Shown here piece by piece: positions 52,297 to 61,126 of a stretch of 64,000 nt of DNA. How positions within the stretch are numbered: the first letter of the stretch is position 1; each line of letters begins with the position of its first letter. A model generated the notes under the pieces. That model saw only the letters and a program-made list of their open reading frames with translations. It was not told the origin of the DNA and did not search any database. The stretch is from Porphyromonadaceae bacterium UBA2751 (GTDB taxonomy: Bacteria > Bacteroidota > Bacteroidia > Bacteroidales > Muribaculaceae): assembly GCA_002353285.1 (NCBI GenBank), contig DEJJ01000011.1:1-64000 (forward strand), read 5' to 3'. The translations under genes were made by a program, and so were the position numbers.

Positions 52297-54762
52297 TTAT
52301 TTCACAACCTTAATGATGCTCTTAGAACCGTCGTTCATCTCGCGAACCACGATGTTAACACCCTGGAATGGGGTTGCGCTCTCAACGCCAGCAGCGTTGT
52401 AGAAGCGAACAGCCTTCACGTTCTCCATGTTGATGGTGTCGATGCCAGTCTTAACCTCGAAGGTTACTGTGATGGCAACATCCTCGGCAGGCATAGTGTA
52501 GGTCTGAGTCATCTCGGTGCTGCCCTCGGCGCGTGGTGCACTGAACTCGCCCTCATAGGGCTCCTCGCTTGGAGTGATAACGATTTCACCAGCCTTAACC
52601 TCGATGCCAGTTACTACATAACCCTGCTTAGCAGTAGCGGTAACGGTGAACTTCTGGCCCTCGGCAACCTTTGTTACCAGGCTCTCAACTGGAGTGCCAT
52701 CCTCGAGAACAACGGCAACTGTACCGTTTTCCTGCTCGGCGGTGTAGCTGATAAAGCTCTCAACCACGGGCTCTTGGTGCTCAACGAAGCTGATTGGGTG
52801 CAGCTGTGGAGCATTGCTGTAGATAGTAGATACGCCATAAACGTCGTAGGCCTTGCCATCGGTGGGATAGTCAACACCAAAGCGGTTGTAAGTTGCAAGA
52901 GTTTCCTCGCCAACGACGAGAGTAGTGCCATCGAGAGTAGCGTTCTTAACTACTACATAGATGTTCTGGTTGGCCTCATAGTCGGCGATAGCGATTTCCT
53001 TAGCAACGAGCTCGGCAGTCTCGGTAGCGGCTTGCATGCCACTCATGTTGGTCATCTCGATGGTTCCGTTATAGTTAGCCTTCTTAGCGCTAAAGCCAGC
53101 GGGGATAACATCGCCAAACTTATAGGTTTGACCAGCATTGCCAAAGATGAGCACGCCACCAGTCTCGTCCTGAGCATAGAGGCGCTGACCTGCTTGGCCA
53201 CTAACAACGAGGTTGCCAGTGAAGACAAACTCGGTGCCGTCCTCGAGAGCGAGGTACTCGGCAGCAGTAGCCACGGTGAGAGTCTTTACGAACTCTTTAG
53301 AAACAATTGGAGAGCAATCCTCGGCCTCGTTGAAGGCGATAGCCTTAACGGTAGTGGTCTCGGTGATTTCGAATGGAGCGGTGTACTCGGTAGAGTTGAT
53401 AGTTGGGTCGGTACCATCGGTGGTGTAACGAACGGTAGCGCCCTCTTCCTCGCAAGTGATAGTTACTGTGGTAGAGCCAATGAATGGAGTCTCGCCAGTG
53501 ATAACTGGAGCGGCTACCTCAGTTGCCTGAGCAACGAACTCGAGAGGAAGGAACTGTGGATTGTTGTAGAAACCTACAATTCCGTACACATCATAAGTGT
53601 TGTTATCTTCGGGGATAGTTACGTTAAATGGGCTATTATAATAAGCCACGTTCTGATCACCTACAACTAATTTGTTACCATCAATGGTAGCGCCCTTAAT
53701 TACTGCATACTTGAACGCATTATCAAGTGTTACCTGAGCTGGAGTCATCTCCTCGGCAGCAATCTCAGCAGTAGTGCTAGCTGCAGCAAAATCGGTTGGG
53801 TTTGCTAACTCAGGAGCGCCCTTATAGGTAGTCTTCTTTCCACCAAAACCAGCGGGAATCACGTCACCCTTAGTGTAAGTTTGATTTACAGTGCCATAAA
53901 TCAAGACACCACCGGTTGCATCTTGTGCATAAAGATAGTTATTTTTTTGACCACTTACAACCAAATTTCCGGTAAATGTGAACACGGTGTTATCGGCAAG
54001 TGCGTTAAACTCGGCTACTGTAGCCACGGTAACAGCCTGGGGCTTGATAGTGTAAGCAGCAGTTGCAACTGCGCTCTCGTTCTCGCTGGCATCAACAGCG
54101 ATGGCCTTGATGGTCATTGCCTCGTTAACAACGATAGGCTCCTCGTAGATCACACCCACTTCGTTGGCATAAGAAGGAGTGGTGCCATCGGTGGTGTAGA
54201 TGATCATGTCAGCATCGGGAGCGCTGATTGTAACAGTGGTGCCAGCCTCAACCTCACCTGCAGCAGGGCTAAAGGTGGGAGGAGTAACGGTCTGGACGGG
54301 TGAACCACCCTCTGTATAAGTCACACTAATTGCGCTAACAAACACCTTACCTTTATTACCAGTAGATTGGCTAACAACAAAAGATGCACTCGCACCAGTT
54401 GCTGTTACTGATGTTCCACTTTCCACTGTTTCTCCATCAAATAACAGAACACCATTGTCTTTAACCGAATAGGTAACTGTCACCGACTTAAGAGTAGCAC
54501 CAGAAGCAACCACATTAAGCTCTGCACTCTCATTGGCATAAAGGCGCCAGTTGTGCCCATTTGTGTAATACTTTCCAGTATTAGCACCACCAGTTACTGA
54601 CACAGTAATAATGTCATCCATTGCAAAAGAAGTGTATTGCGTGGCATCTGCCCAGTCATTAGCTGTTGCAACATCTTCAATTGTTTTTTCAACAGTTACT
54701 TCGGCTGCCCATGCTCCTAGTGCGAGCATGGCCATCATCACGAGAGATAAAAACTTTCTCAT
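52297..54762 (-). CDS. Secreted protein with two chitobiase-type C-terminal repeats and T9SS-type tail
   Basis: An 821-residue exported protein. Residues 1-19 form a signal peptide. An N-terminal beta domain (20-155) is followed by a CHB_HEX_C-like repeat (about 158-243, IIYTTDGTTPSYANE). An OB-like module (about 245-405, FTFTGNLVVSGQKNNYLYAQ) comes next. A second CHB_HEX_C repeat (about 418-490, RYTTDGTDPTIN) and a second OB-like module (about 492-655, FVFTGNLVVSGQ) follow the same plan. After a beta domain the tail has FYNAAGVESATPFQGVNIV and ends KVVK, nearly the same as in the 1802-residue protein at 724. The modules suggest surface binding to carbohydrate or nucleic acid rather than catalysis. 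The function is unknown. Confidence 0.85.
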   Translation of the reverse strand: MRKFLSLVMMAMLALGAWAAEVTVEKTIEDVATANDWADATQYTSFAMDDIITVSVTGGANTGKYYTNGHNWRLYANESAELNVVASGATLKSVTVTYSVKDNGVLLFDGETVESGTSVTATGASASFVVSQSTGNKGKVFVSAISVTYTEGGSPVQTVTPPTFSPAAGEVEAGTTVTISAPDADMIIYTTDGTTPSYANEVGVIYEEPIVVNEAMTIKAIAVDASENESAVATAAYTIKPQAVTVATVAEFNALADNTVFTFTGNLVVSGQKNNYLYAQDATGGVLIYGTVNQTYTKGDVIPAGFGGKKTTYKGAPELANPTDFAAASTTAEIAAEEMTPAQVTLDNAFKYAVIKGATIDGNKLVVGDQNVAYYNSPFNVTIPEDNNTYDVYGIVGFYNNPQFLPLEFVAQATEVAAPVITGETPFIGSTTVTITCEEEGATVRYTTDGTDPTINSTEYTAPFEITETTTVKAIAFNEAEDCSPIVSKEFVKTLTVATAAEYLALEDGTEFVFTGNLVVSGQAGQRLYAQDETGGVLIFGNAGQTYKFGDVIPAGFSAKKANYNGTIEMTNMSGMQAATETAELVAKEIAIADYEANQNIYVVVKNATLDGTTLVVGEETLATYNRFGVDYPTDGKAYDVYGVSTIYSNAPQLHPISFVEHQEPVVESFISYTAEQENGTVAVVLEDGTPVESLVTKVAEGQKFTVTATAKQGYVVTGIEVKAGEIVITPSEEPYEGEFSAPRAEGSTEMTQTYTMPAEDVAITVTFEVKTGIDTINMENVKAVRFYNAAGVESATPFQGVNIVVREMNDGSKSIIKVVK

Positions 54763-54810
54763 AAAAAATGAATTAAGTTTAAGAAGTTAATTAATTTGTT
54801 GTTTAAACAA

Positions 54811-54851
54811 AAAAGGTGTGTTTCAGACAGTTAAGCTAAAACACTCCTTTT
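54811..54851 (-). promoter_or_regulatory. Attenuator-like hairpin in the leader of the second T9SS-type protein gene
   Basis: AAAAGGTGTGTTT (54811-54823) pairs with AAACACTCCTTTT (54839-54851) with one central mismatch. On the minus strand it is followed by TTTTTTG, so it looks like an intrinsic terminator between the promoter (54859) and the start codon (54762). Confidence 0.55.
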
Positions 54852-54858
54852 CTTGCTG

Positions 54859-54866
54859 CAAAGGTA
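54859..54866 (-). promoter_or_regulatory. -7 box of the second T9SS-type protein gene
   Basis: TACCTTTG on the minus strand, about 100 bases before the ATG. Confidence 0.55.
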
Positions 54867-54930
54867 GTGATTTTTTCAATACGATGTCTCTTGTGAGCAG
54901 TTTTTTAAGATATGTTATAAAACAGGTCGG

Positions 54931-55776
54931 TTATCGGTTCTTGACCACTGCCACATATATAATAAGGATGATGTTCATCATCAGTGCGTAGATGATGGCA
55001 GGGATGGCGATGAGGTCGTTGTTGAACACAAGCGGACTGCTTGCGATGGCGATGGCCTGAGCGGCATTCTGCATGCCAATCTCGATGACGATGGTGCGAC
55101 GCTCGCGAGTGTTGAGGCGCATGAGCCATGCCATGAGCACCCCAGCCGCCATTGCCAGCAAAATCAGCACAGTGATTGAAAGGCCCAGCTGGCCAAACTT
55201 GTTGATTATCGCCTCTCTATTTTGGATAAAGAAGACAGTGGCAAGGAAGATGAGTGCCGGGAAAGCAATCTTGGAGAGCACTTTGTGAATTTTGTTGGCC
55301 ACCCAATAGGAACGCTTGCGCACGGCAATGCCCACAGCAATGGGCAGGAACATTAGCACAATGTTCTGCATCACGAGTTTGCCCACTGGTAAGTGCACGT
55401 TGACCTGGCTTCCAGCGCTGGCCGTCACCCAGTCCATGATGAGCGGCACGGTGAATAGCGTGATAATGCTGCTGCATGCGGTGAGCGACACCGAGAGTGC
55501 CACATCGCCCCGAGCAAGCATTGAAAACACATTTGACGAACTGCCGCCAGGGCAACACGCAATAAGCACAAAGCCAATGAGGAAGATAGGGTCGAGATGA
55601 AACATTCGCCCAATCATCCAAGCCAGTGCCGGCAACACAATTATCTGCCCTATCAAGCCCGCTACCACAGGCTTGGGTCGATATTTGAAGAACTTAAAGT
55701 CTTCAAGCTCAAGATTCAAACCCAGCTCGAACATCAAGAGCGTTAAGATGGGCAATACTATCCAAATGGTGTTCAT
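54931..55776 (-). CDS. Bile acid:sodium symporter (BASS) family transporter
   Basis: A 281-residue inner membrane protein with about nine helices. FELGLNLELEDFKFF near 16-30 and CCPGGSSSNVFSMLARGDVALSVSL (the unwound-helix sodium and substrate motif) near 74-98 mark the family. EIGMQNAAQAIAIASSPLVF near 232 is the second crossover segment. Bacterial members carry pantoate, keto acids or other organic anions with sodium. Bile-acid transport cannot be assumed, although this cell type meets bile. It is 50 bases after the porin gene and probably in the same operon, which hints at a common solute route across both membranes. Confidence 0.9.
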   Translation of the reverse strand: MNTIWIVLPILTLLMFELGLNLELEDFKFFKYRPKPVVAGLIGQIIVLPALAWMIGRMFHLDPIFLIGFVLIACCPGGSSSNVFSMLARGDVALSVSLTACSSIITLFTVPLIMDWVTASAGSQVNVHLPVGKLVMQNIVLMFLPIAVGIAVRKRSYWVANKIHKVLSKIAFPALIFLATVFFIQNREAIINKFGQLGLSITVLILLAMAAGVLMAWLMRLNTRERRTIVIEIGMQNAAQAIAIASSPLVFNNDLIAIPAIIYALMMNIILIIYVAVVKNR

Positions 55777-55826
55777 TGTCGTCGTGTTAAATAGGAGATG
55801 TAGGAATTATGTGGATTGTGTCGTGG

Positions 55827-57005
55827 TTAGAAGGCGATTTGGAGCTGGGTGATCCAGGCCTTGGTGTCGGGACCAGTGTTGCGGTCGCTGACCACATACT
55901 GAGTGCTGAGGCGGCACTTCTTGTAGAACCAGTACTGCAAGCCAATGAGATAGTTGTTGGTGCTGGTCCAAGCGGGCGAAGCTTCGCGTGCAGCCTTGTC
56001 GAGCGCTGTGTTCTTGTTGAGGTGGTCATAGTCGAGCACGAGGTCAAGCCCTCGAAACAGTCGGCACCAAAATTCGGCGTAAAAAGCACGATTGCCCACA
56101 GGGCCGTTCTTGCCCCACATATACTCTGTGCGCAGCTTGAGTGGTCGCCAGTTGAACTCGGCACCCACTGCCCAGCGGTTGCGGGTGTAGTCCTTGCCTT
56201 GCTCCACTGCGGCAAACTGGTCGACATCGCGGGCGTTGCCTTTGCCCAGAATCATCGATGCCGAGAGCGTGAGCTCCCTGATGGGCAGCACGTTGAGCAT
56301 TGCCGCCACATCCTTGTGCCGGTTGTTGTCGCGAGTGTTGATGCCAGCACCGTTAAAGAGGCCCAGGCTGTAGTTCAGGTAGCGATGCCCATCGCTTGCA
56401 GGGATGGCGTCGCCAGTAATCATCAATCCCAGGTCGCGGCCAGCATAGTTGCCATAGAGCGGATCGCCAGCAATGCCTGCCATGTAGCGCGTGCCCTCGT
56501 TCAGGTTAATGTTGCCGAGCAAGGTTGGCGAGATGATATTCTCCATGGTGTAAGGCGTCTTGAACTGACCCACCCTGAGCTTGAGCTCGGGCAGGAAGGC
56601 ATACTGGGCGTAGTATTCATGCAGGATTTTAGAAGCCTGAGTAGTGCCCACATCAAGCATGAGGAAGAAACTGAGCTTACGGGTGAGCTCGGCATTAGCC
56701 ATGAGGATGATGCGTGCTATGCTGAATGAATTATCGGTTGTGCTGCCGGTTTTAGTCATGTCGTACTTGCCCTGTGCATAACCAAAGAGAGTGAGCTTGC
56801 TGGGCCCGATGTGAATGTTGAGTGGCTGCACCGGTTGTTCCCCGTCGTGCGGCTTGGTGGCCATGATGGCGCTGTCGGTTGTGTTGAGTGTTGAGACACT
56901 CACCGCTATTTTTTTCTCGCTCGGTGCATTCTCATTCCCGCTTGCCATTGCAACCAACGGCACCATTGCGAGGGCAATCATCACAAGTTTTCTAATAGAA
57001 TTCAT
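55827..57005 (-). CDS. Outer membrane porin, phosphate-selective O/P type
   Basis: A 392-residue outer membrane beta-barrel. Residues 1-21 form a signal peptide. An N-terminal linker (about 25-68) is followed by barrel strands such as SKLTLFGYAQGKYDMTKTGS, ARIILMANAELTRKLSFFLM, LPELKLRVGQFKTPYTMENI and WAVGAEFNWRPLKLRTEYMW. The order and the last strand ending TQLQIAF fit Porin_O_P. Members pass phosphate or pyrophosphate-like anions, but the substrate here is untested. A full consensus promoter precedes it. It likely heads an operon with the BASS transporter. Confidence 0.88.
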   Translation of the reverse strand: MNSIRKLVMIALAMVPLVAMASGNENAPSEKKIAVSVSTLNTTDSAIMATKPHDGEQPVQPLNIHIGPSKLTLFGYAQGKYDMTKTGSTTDNSFSIARIILMANAELTRKLSFFLMLDVGTTQASKILHEYYAQYAFLPELKLRVGQFKTPYTMENIISPTLLGNINLNEGTRYMAGIAGDPLYGNYAGRDLGLMITGDAIPASDGHRYLNYSLGLFNGAGINTRDNNRHKDVAAMLNVLPIRELTLSASMILGKGNARDVDQFAAVEQGKDYTRNRWAVGAEFNWRPLKLRTEYMWGKNGPVGNRAFYAEFWCRLFRGLDLVLDYDHLNKNTALDKAAREASPAWTSTNNYLIGLQYWFYKKCRLSTQYVVSDRNTGPDTKAWITQLQIAF

Positions 57006-57033
57006 AATAATTTTTGTGGTTTATTTTGCGGTG

Positions 57034-57065
57034 CAAAGGTAACACATTTTTGTGCCAATAACAAA
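57034..57065 (-). promoter_or_regulatory. Porin-BASS operon promoter
   Basis: Minus strand TTTG (57062-57065), 20 bases, TACCTTTG (57034-57041), 29 bases before the ATG. Confidence 0.85.
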
Positions 57066-57132
57066 CAAGTGGAATCTTATTACAAGAGCCCACTTATAAA
57101 CATTTCAGCAACAAGAAAGTCCTTATTACTAC

Positions 57133-58218
57133 TTATTTCGATAAATCTTTCTCAAACAGCTTGTCAACCGCCGCCTTAACGTCGGGGGCCAACACAGGGA
57201 TGTTGTGAGCCTTCTCAAAACTGCGCAACTCATTGATGTCCATGTCCACCTTGTTTTCCTTGCGCAACTGCTTGTACTCTTTCTTGTCGATATAGTTATA
57301 GTCGGTGGCATAAGCCTGAAGCAGAATCATGTAACGAGTGCTGCTGTGACTATGCTCAGCCGAAATCTGCCACTGGCGCATGAGAAAGTCGTCGTTGCGT
57401 GAGCGCCCATCCTCGTCGATGCGATACACCTCGTAAAAAGTCTCTTCTCTGGCTTTTATTTTCTCTTCTTTAACCTTCTTTCCCTTGGCCTTGGCCTCGG
57501 CATTCTTGCGATTAGCAAGGAATCTCCTGGCGTTGAACGACGTGGTGCGAGTGCGAGCCACAGTGTCGGTGTCGATATATCCCAGCGTGCACACGCTGTC
57601 ACGCACCATTATTCGCCCCGATGGCTCGGTACTGAGAGTGAGCTGCCCACGCTCGACTAAGTCGAGAATCTTTTGATAGGTGGATTTATCATGAATCTGC
57701 CCCAACTTGTCGATGCGACCTCCAACGAGAGTGCTAATCAAGAAACGCAGAAGCCCCGACTCTCCTTTTGACAGGCTGCGAGTCTTGCTCGACGTCTTGT
57801 GGTTGGCAAACTCATAAGTGTTGTCAATCACACCGCCACGATAGTACAATGGCCCGTCGTCATCAAGATAAATCATGCGGAAATAAGTCTGAACATAGGC
57901 AAGTTCCTTAGGCTTCACCTCCACATCGGGCAACACATATTCAACATCCTCCATCACAATGCGGCCCTCGGCAATATCGGCAAGAGGCACTGCGATATCC
58001 TTAAAGGCCAAGTGCGACAAGTTAAGCACCCGAGCACCCTTGGCATCAGCCAGCCACCCGTCATTGTCGGTCGTGCCAATAAACACACCTTTCTCATTGG
58101 TCACACACACGCAGGCAATAGGTAGCCCATCGCTATCCACCACCTGAATGCGCTGAGCATTCACCCAAAATGCTGGCAGAAACAGCAAAAGACCAAAAAA
58201 CAATATTTTTCTAAACAT
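57133..58218 (-). CDS. Exported carboxypeptidase-regulatory-like domain protein
   Basis: A 361-residue exported protein. Residues 1-21 form a signal peptide. Residues 22-100 resemble a carboxypeptidase regulatory-like (CarbopepD_reg) beta-sandwich: QVVDSDGLPIACVCVTNEKG, then GTTDNDGWLAD. In Bacteroidota this domain often opens TonB-dependent or surface proteins, but no plug or barrel follows here. The rest is a mixed, charged region (LANRKNAEAKAKGKKVKEEK is basic) with no domain I can name. It follows the lipoprotein gene at 58279 by 60 bases and may share its transcript. The function is unknown. Confidence 0.8.
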   Translation of the reverse strand: MFRKILFFGLLLFLPAFWVNAQRIQVVDSDGLPIACVCVTNEKGVFIGTTDNDGWLADAKGARVLNLSHLAFKDIAVPLADIAEGRIVMEDVEYVLPDVEVKPKELAYVQTYFRMIYLDDDGPLYYRGGVIDNTYEFANHKTSSKTRSLSKGESGLLRFLISTLVGGRIDKLGQIHDKSTYQKILDLVERGQLTLSTEPSGRIMVRDSVCTLGYIDTDTVARTRTTSFNARRFLANRKNAEAKAKGKKVKEEKIKAREETFYEVYRIDEDGRSRNDDFLMRQWQISAEHSHSSTRYMILLQAYATDYNYIDKKEYKQLRKENKVDMDINELRSFEKAHNIPVLAPDVKAAVDKLFEKDLSK

Positions 58219-58278
58219 AATCTCGTTATATCTATATTTCTAATAAAAATTCGTTACCATTATTGAATTGCTTTTAAT

Positions 58279-59337
58279 TTACAGCACTGCAAAATTAATA
58301 ACGTCAATATCATTGTATTTTGCAATCACCCTGTCATTCATCCATATCAATATATCAATCTCAACCTCAGTCTCACCATTGGCTAATTTCTTATCATAAC
58401 ATTCAAAAGTGAGCATATACAAGTCATCGCCATAGGTGATCAACTCCTCGGCAAACGAAAACCTAATCTTCTCCTGTCGAGGCGTCAGCACATGACGAGG
58501 CTCGCCATCCACCCATAGCACAGCATGCATGTTGCCGTCGTCACCATCCTCATAGCCACAAGCATACACATGACCATTCAGCCGAGCCACCGAACTCACA
58601 TGGCCAAGCGGAATATCAACCTCAGGAGTGGGAGGGTTGAATGTGCGAGGGAGCACCTGCAACTGCTGGTCAATCCAGATGCAAGGCTCAAAACCCACAT
58701 GACCACCCACGATAGTGTGCACCGTGTCGTAGGCATAGATTGCAGTAGCATGGCCACTCACATCATCGCTCGGCTTCGGCAGGATAGCCTTAGCATATCG
58801 CCCCTTATGCTCATAGTAGAGCACAGCATCGTTTGGCCGGTTATCGTCGCCATGATATTCCATTCCGGTGAGATAGCACTTACCATTGCTCACAGCAAGA
58901 CACCTGCCCGCGGGGTTGAAATCCTCACAATCGTCAAGAGGGAAAATACCGCTGTTCTTCAAGATGTAAGGATAATCAAACAGATAAATGTAATAGTCCC
59001 ACTTCGCAATACCCTGCGTCTCGTGATTCACACTATCAATAAAATCAATGTGCAGCGTGTTCCACTTCCCATTCTTCCAGTAACCAACCTTACCCTTCGT
59101 GCTTTTTCCTGACACAAAGTAGTCATCACCGTCACTGATGATCTCACTCGCGTATTCACAGTTGGGAAGCTCCATGATCCTATCGCCCATCAGGTCATAA
59201 ATGTGACCTTCGGATGTGAGCACATATACTTGGCGCTCACCCCTGCGCTTCACCACATTAGGGTCGTCATGCTCACACGAAGCGAGAAAGAAAAACACAC
59301 CTATTATCAGCAGAATTTGAATCTTTAGAGTTCGCAT
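58279..59337 (-). CDS. Lipoprotein with repeated beta-strand (propeller-like) pattern
   Basis: A 352-residue lipoprotein of unknown function. The lipobox FFLASC puts the lipidated cysteine at residue 21. Later residues show repeated short units with a W/Y at the end of strands and Gly/Asp turns (VYVLTSEGHIYDL, VGYWKNGKWNTLHID, PCIWIDQQLQVLP, HAVLWVDGEPRHVL, ILIWMNDRVIAKY), which suggests a beta-propeller. I start at the ATG at 59337. The earlier TTG overlaps the -7 box TAATTTTG (59353-59360), so the transcript leader would be only about ten bases. Confidence 0.8.
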   Translation of the reverse strand: MRTLKIQILLIIGVFFFLASCEHDDPNVVKRRGERQVYVLTSEGHIYDLMGDRIMELPNCEYASEIISDGDDYFVSGKSTKGKVGYWKNGKWNTLHIDFIDSVNHETQGIAKWDYYIYLFDYPYILKNSGIFPLDDCEDFNPAGRCLAVSNGKCYLTGMEYHGDDNRPNDAVLYYEHKGRYAKAILPKPSDDVSGHATAIYAYDTVHTIVGGHVGFEPCIWIDQQLQVLPRTFNPPTPEVDIPLGHVSSVARLNGHVYACGYEDGDDGNMHAVLWVDGEPRHVLTPRQEKIRFSFAEELITYGDDLYMLTFECYDKKLANGETEVEIDILIWMNDRVIAKYNDIDVINFAVL

Positions 59338-59352
59338 ATCATCTTTTTTTTG

Positions 59353-59360
59353 CAAAATTA
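59353..59360 (-). promoter_or_regulatory. -7 box of the propeller-like lipoprotein gene
   Basis: TAATTTTG on the minus strand, only about 15 bases before the ATG. It implies a very short or leaderless-like mRNA. Confidence 0.5.
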
Positions 59361-59469
59361 AAAAAAAATCTCAATAGAGACATTATTCACACCAAAAAAC
59401 TTATCCCACAGCACCTTTAAAACTCAACCGCTTTTTCTAAGCCAACCCAAAACACACATCTGACACCAC

Positions 59470-59503
59470 AACAAAAAAACAGGGAACCCTCCACAAGTTC
59501 CCC
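59470..59503 (-). terminator. tRNA-Arg terminator
   Basis: GGGAAC (59482-59487) pairs with GTTCCC (59497-59502). On the minus strand a T-run follows. It lies about 40 bases after the tRNA 3' end. Confidence 0.7.
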
Positions 59504-59543
59504 GTCTTAATTATCAATCACAAATTTTTCTTAACGAAAAAAG

Positions 59544-59617
59544 TGAATCGGCTGGGATTCGAACCCAGGACCCACAGCTTAGAAGGCTGTTGCTCTATCC
59601 AGCTGAGCTACCGATCC
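59544..59617 (-). tRNA. tRNA-Arg (anticodon TCT)
   Basis: A 74-base cloverleaf on the minus strand. The acceptor stem GGATCGG/CCGATTC has one G-T pair and discriminator A. The D-loop has AGCTCAGCTGGATAGAGC. The anticodon stem-loop ACAGC-CTTCTAA-GCTGT gives TCT, which reads AGA/AGG. The T-arm is CTGGGTTCGAATCCCAG. No CCA is encoded. Confidence 0.97.
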
Positions 59618-59654
59618 CAGTCTTCAAGTGGATTACACTCCACAAAAAGCGGTG

Positions 59655-59685
59655 CAAAGTTAATACATTTTTGCTTAACAGCAAA
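59655..59685 (-). promoter_or_regulatory. tRNA-Arg promoter
   Basis: Minus strand TTTG (59682-59685), 19 bases, TAACTTTG (59655-59662). A small GTGGA/TCCAC hairpin (59628-59643) lies between promoter and tRNA. Confidence 0.85.
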
Positions 59686-59753
59686 ATTTGTAAAATAAAT
59701 GTTGCGATTTTACATAAATTAGACGCGACTCATCCACACAAAGCTCAAATATA

Positions 59754-59785
59754 TTTGGTTATTCACTAGGCTTGCACTAATTTTG
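59754..59785 (+). promoter_or_regulatory. queA promoter
   Basis: TTTG (59754-59757), 20 bases, TAATTTTG (59778-59785), 24 bases before the ATG at 59810. Confidence 0.85.
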
Positions 59786-59809
59786 CAGCTCAAAAAAACA
59801 CTTTTAAAC

Positions 59810-61036
59810 ATGGAAATAATCGAAAAAGTGCGCAATCTGCACATCGCCAACTATAATTATGAGCTCCCCGACGAGTGCATTGCCAAGCATCCGCTGCAAG
59901 AACGAGAACAGTGCAAGGTGCTCATGTATAGTGGTGGCAGGATTGAGGAGCACCGCTTTCACGAGGTACCCAGCCTGCTGCCGCAGGATGCTATGCTGGT
60001 CTACAACAACACACGCGTGATTAATGCAAGACTGCGCTTTCGCAAGGCCACAGGCAGCATGATTGAGATCTTCTGTCTTGAGCCCGTGACTCCACGCGAC
60101 TATCAACTGATATTCCAAACCACAAGCCAATGCACATGGCTGTGCCTGGTGGGCAACAGCAAGCGCTGGAAGAGCGGCAATCTGCTACAGCAAGTTACTG
60201 TTGACGGCGAGAGCGTGGACGTGACCGCCACACGTGGCGAGCGACGCGGCAACGCCTTTGAGATAACCTTCACATGGAGTGGCAACGATGTCACCTTTGC
60301 ATCGCTTCTCGATGCCATGGGAGAAATCCCCATTCCACCCTACCTGAACCGCAACACTGAGCAGAGCGACTTGACCGACTACCAAACGGTGTACAGCCAC
60401 ATTGATGGCAGCGTGGCAGCTCCAACGGCAGGACTGCACTTCACCGACGAGGTGCTTGCCGAGTGCGACCGCCGCGGCATTGCCAGGCGCGAACTAACGC
60501 TGCACGTGGGGGCCGGCACATTCCAGCCCGTGAAGAGCGACAACATAGGCGACCACGACATGCACACCGAGTTCATTAGCGTGCCGCGCAACCTTCTTGC
60601 CGAACTTGCCACCACCCAGCGGCCAGTGATTGCTGTGGGCACTACAAGCGTGCGCACCCTCGAGAGCCTGTACTATGTGGGGCAAATTCTTGAGTCAACC
60701 CCCGACGCTACCGAGGAGGAGCTGCGCGTGACACAATGGATGCCCTACACCACTCCATGTGAAATATCGGTGCAGCAGTCGCTGCAAAACATTGTGGACT
60801 ATCTCGACCGCCACGGCGCCAGCGACTACCTGGGCAGCACTCAACTAATGATTGCCCCTGGCTACACTTATCGCATTGTCAAGGGCATGATCACCAACTT
60901 CCACCAGCCGCAGAGCACGCTGCTGCTACTTGTTGCAGCCTTCGTGGGCAACGACAACTGGCGAGGCATCTACAACTACGCCCTCGAGCACGACTTCCGC
61001 TTCCTGAGCTACGGCGACGCCTGCCTGTTCCTGTAA
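59810..61036 (+). CDS. queA: S-adenosylmethionine:tRNA ribosyltransferase-isomerase
   Basis: A 408-residue cytosolic enzyme that moves the ribosyl part of SAM onto preQ1 in tRNA, giving epoxyqueuosine in the queuosine pathway. The start YNYELPDECIAKHPLQERE is typical. GEIPIPPYLNR near 179 and AAPTAGLHFTDEVL near 210 are the family motifs. VGAGTFQPVKSD and MITNFHQPQSTLLLLVAAF follow. It is slightly longer than the classic protein (about 350) because of an insert near 295-325 (ILESTPDATEEELRVTQW), a feature of the Bacteroidota form. I use the ATG at 59810; earlier TTG starts lie in the promoter. Confidence 0.95.
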   Translation: MEIIEKVRNLHIANYNYELPDECIAKHPLQEREQCKVLMYSGGRIEEHRFHEVPSLLPQDAMLVYNNTRVINARLRFRKATGSMIEIFCLEPVTPRDYQLIFQTTSQCTWLCLVGNSKRWKSGNLLQQVTVDGESVDVTATRGERRGNAFEITFTWSGNDVTFASLLDAMGEIPIPPYLNRNTEQSDLTDYQTVYSHIDGSVAAPTAGLHFTDEVLAECDRRGIARRELTLHVGAGTFQPVKSDNIGDHDMHTEFISVPRNLLAELATTQRPVIAVGTTSVRTLESLYYVGQILESTPDATEEELRVTQWMPYTTPCEISVQQSLQNIVDYLDRHGASDYLGSTQLMIAPGYTYRIVKGMITNFHQPQSTLLLLVAAFVGNDNWRGIYNYALEHDFRFLSYGDACLFL

Positions 61037-61060
61037 CGAAATCATTCACACTGCTCCCAA

Positions 61061-61105
61061 TAAAATCACCCGCCACAAGTCAGTCCTGCGGCGGGTGAAT
61101 GATTC
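61061..61105. terminator. Convergent terminator between queA and the lipoprotein gene
   Basis: TCACCCGCC (61066-61074) pairs with GGCGGGTGA (61090-61098). The T-runs are weak, but the position between convergent genes fits. Confidence 0.75.
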
Positions 61106-61126
61106 ATTGTTGTGTTTCTCCACTAA

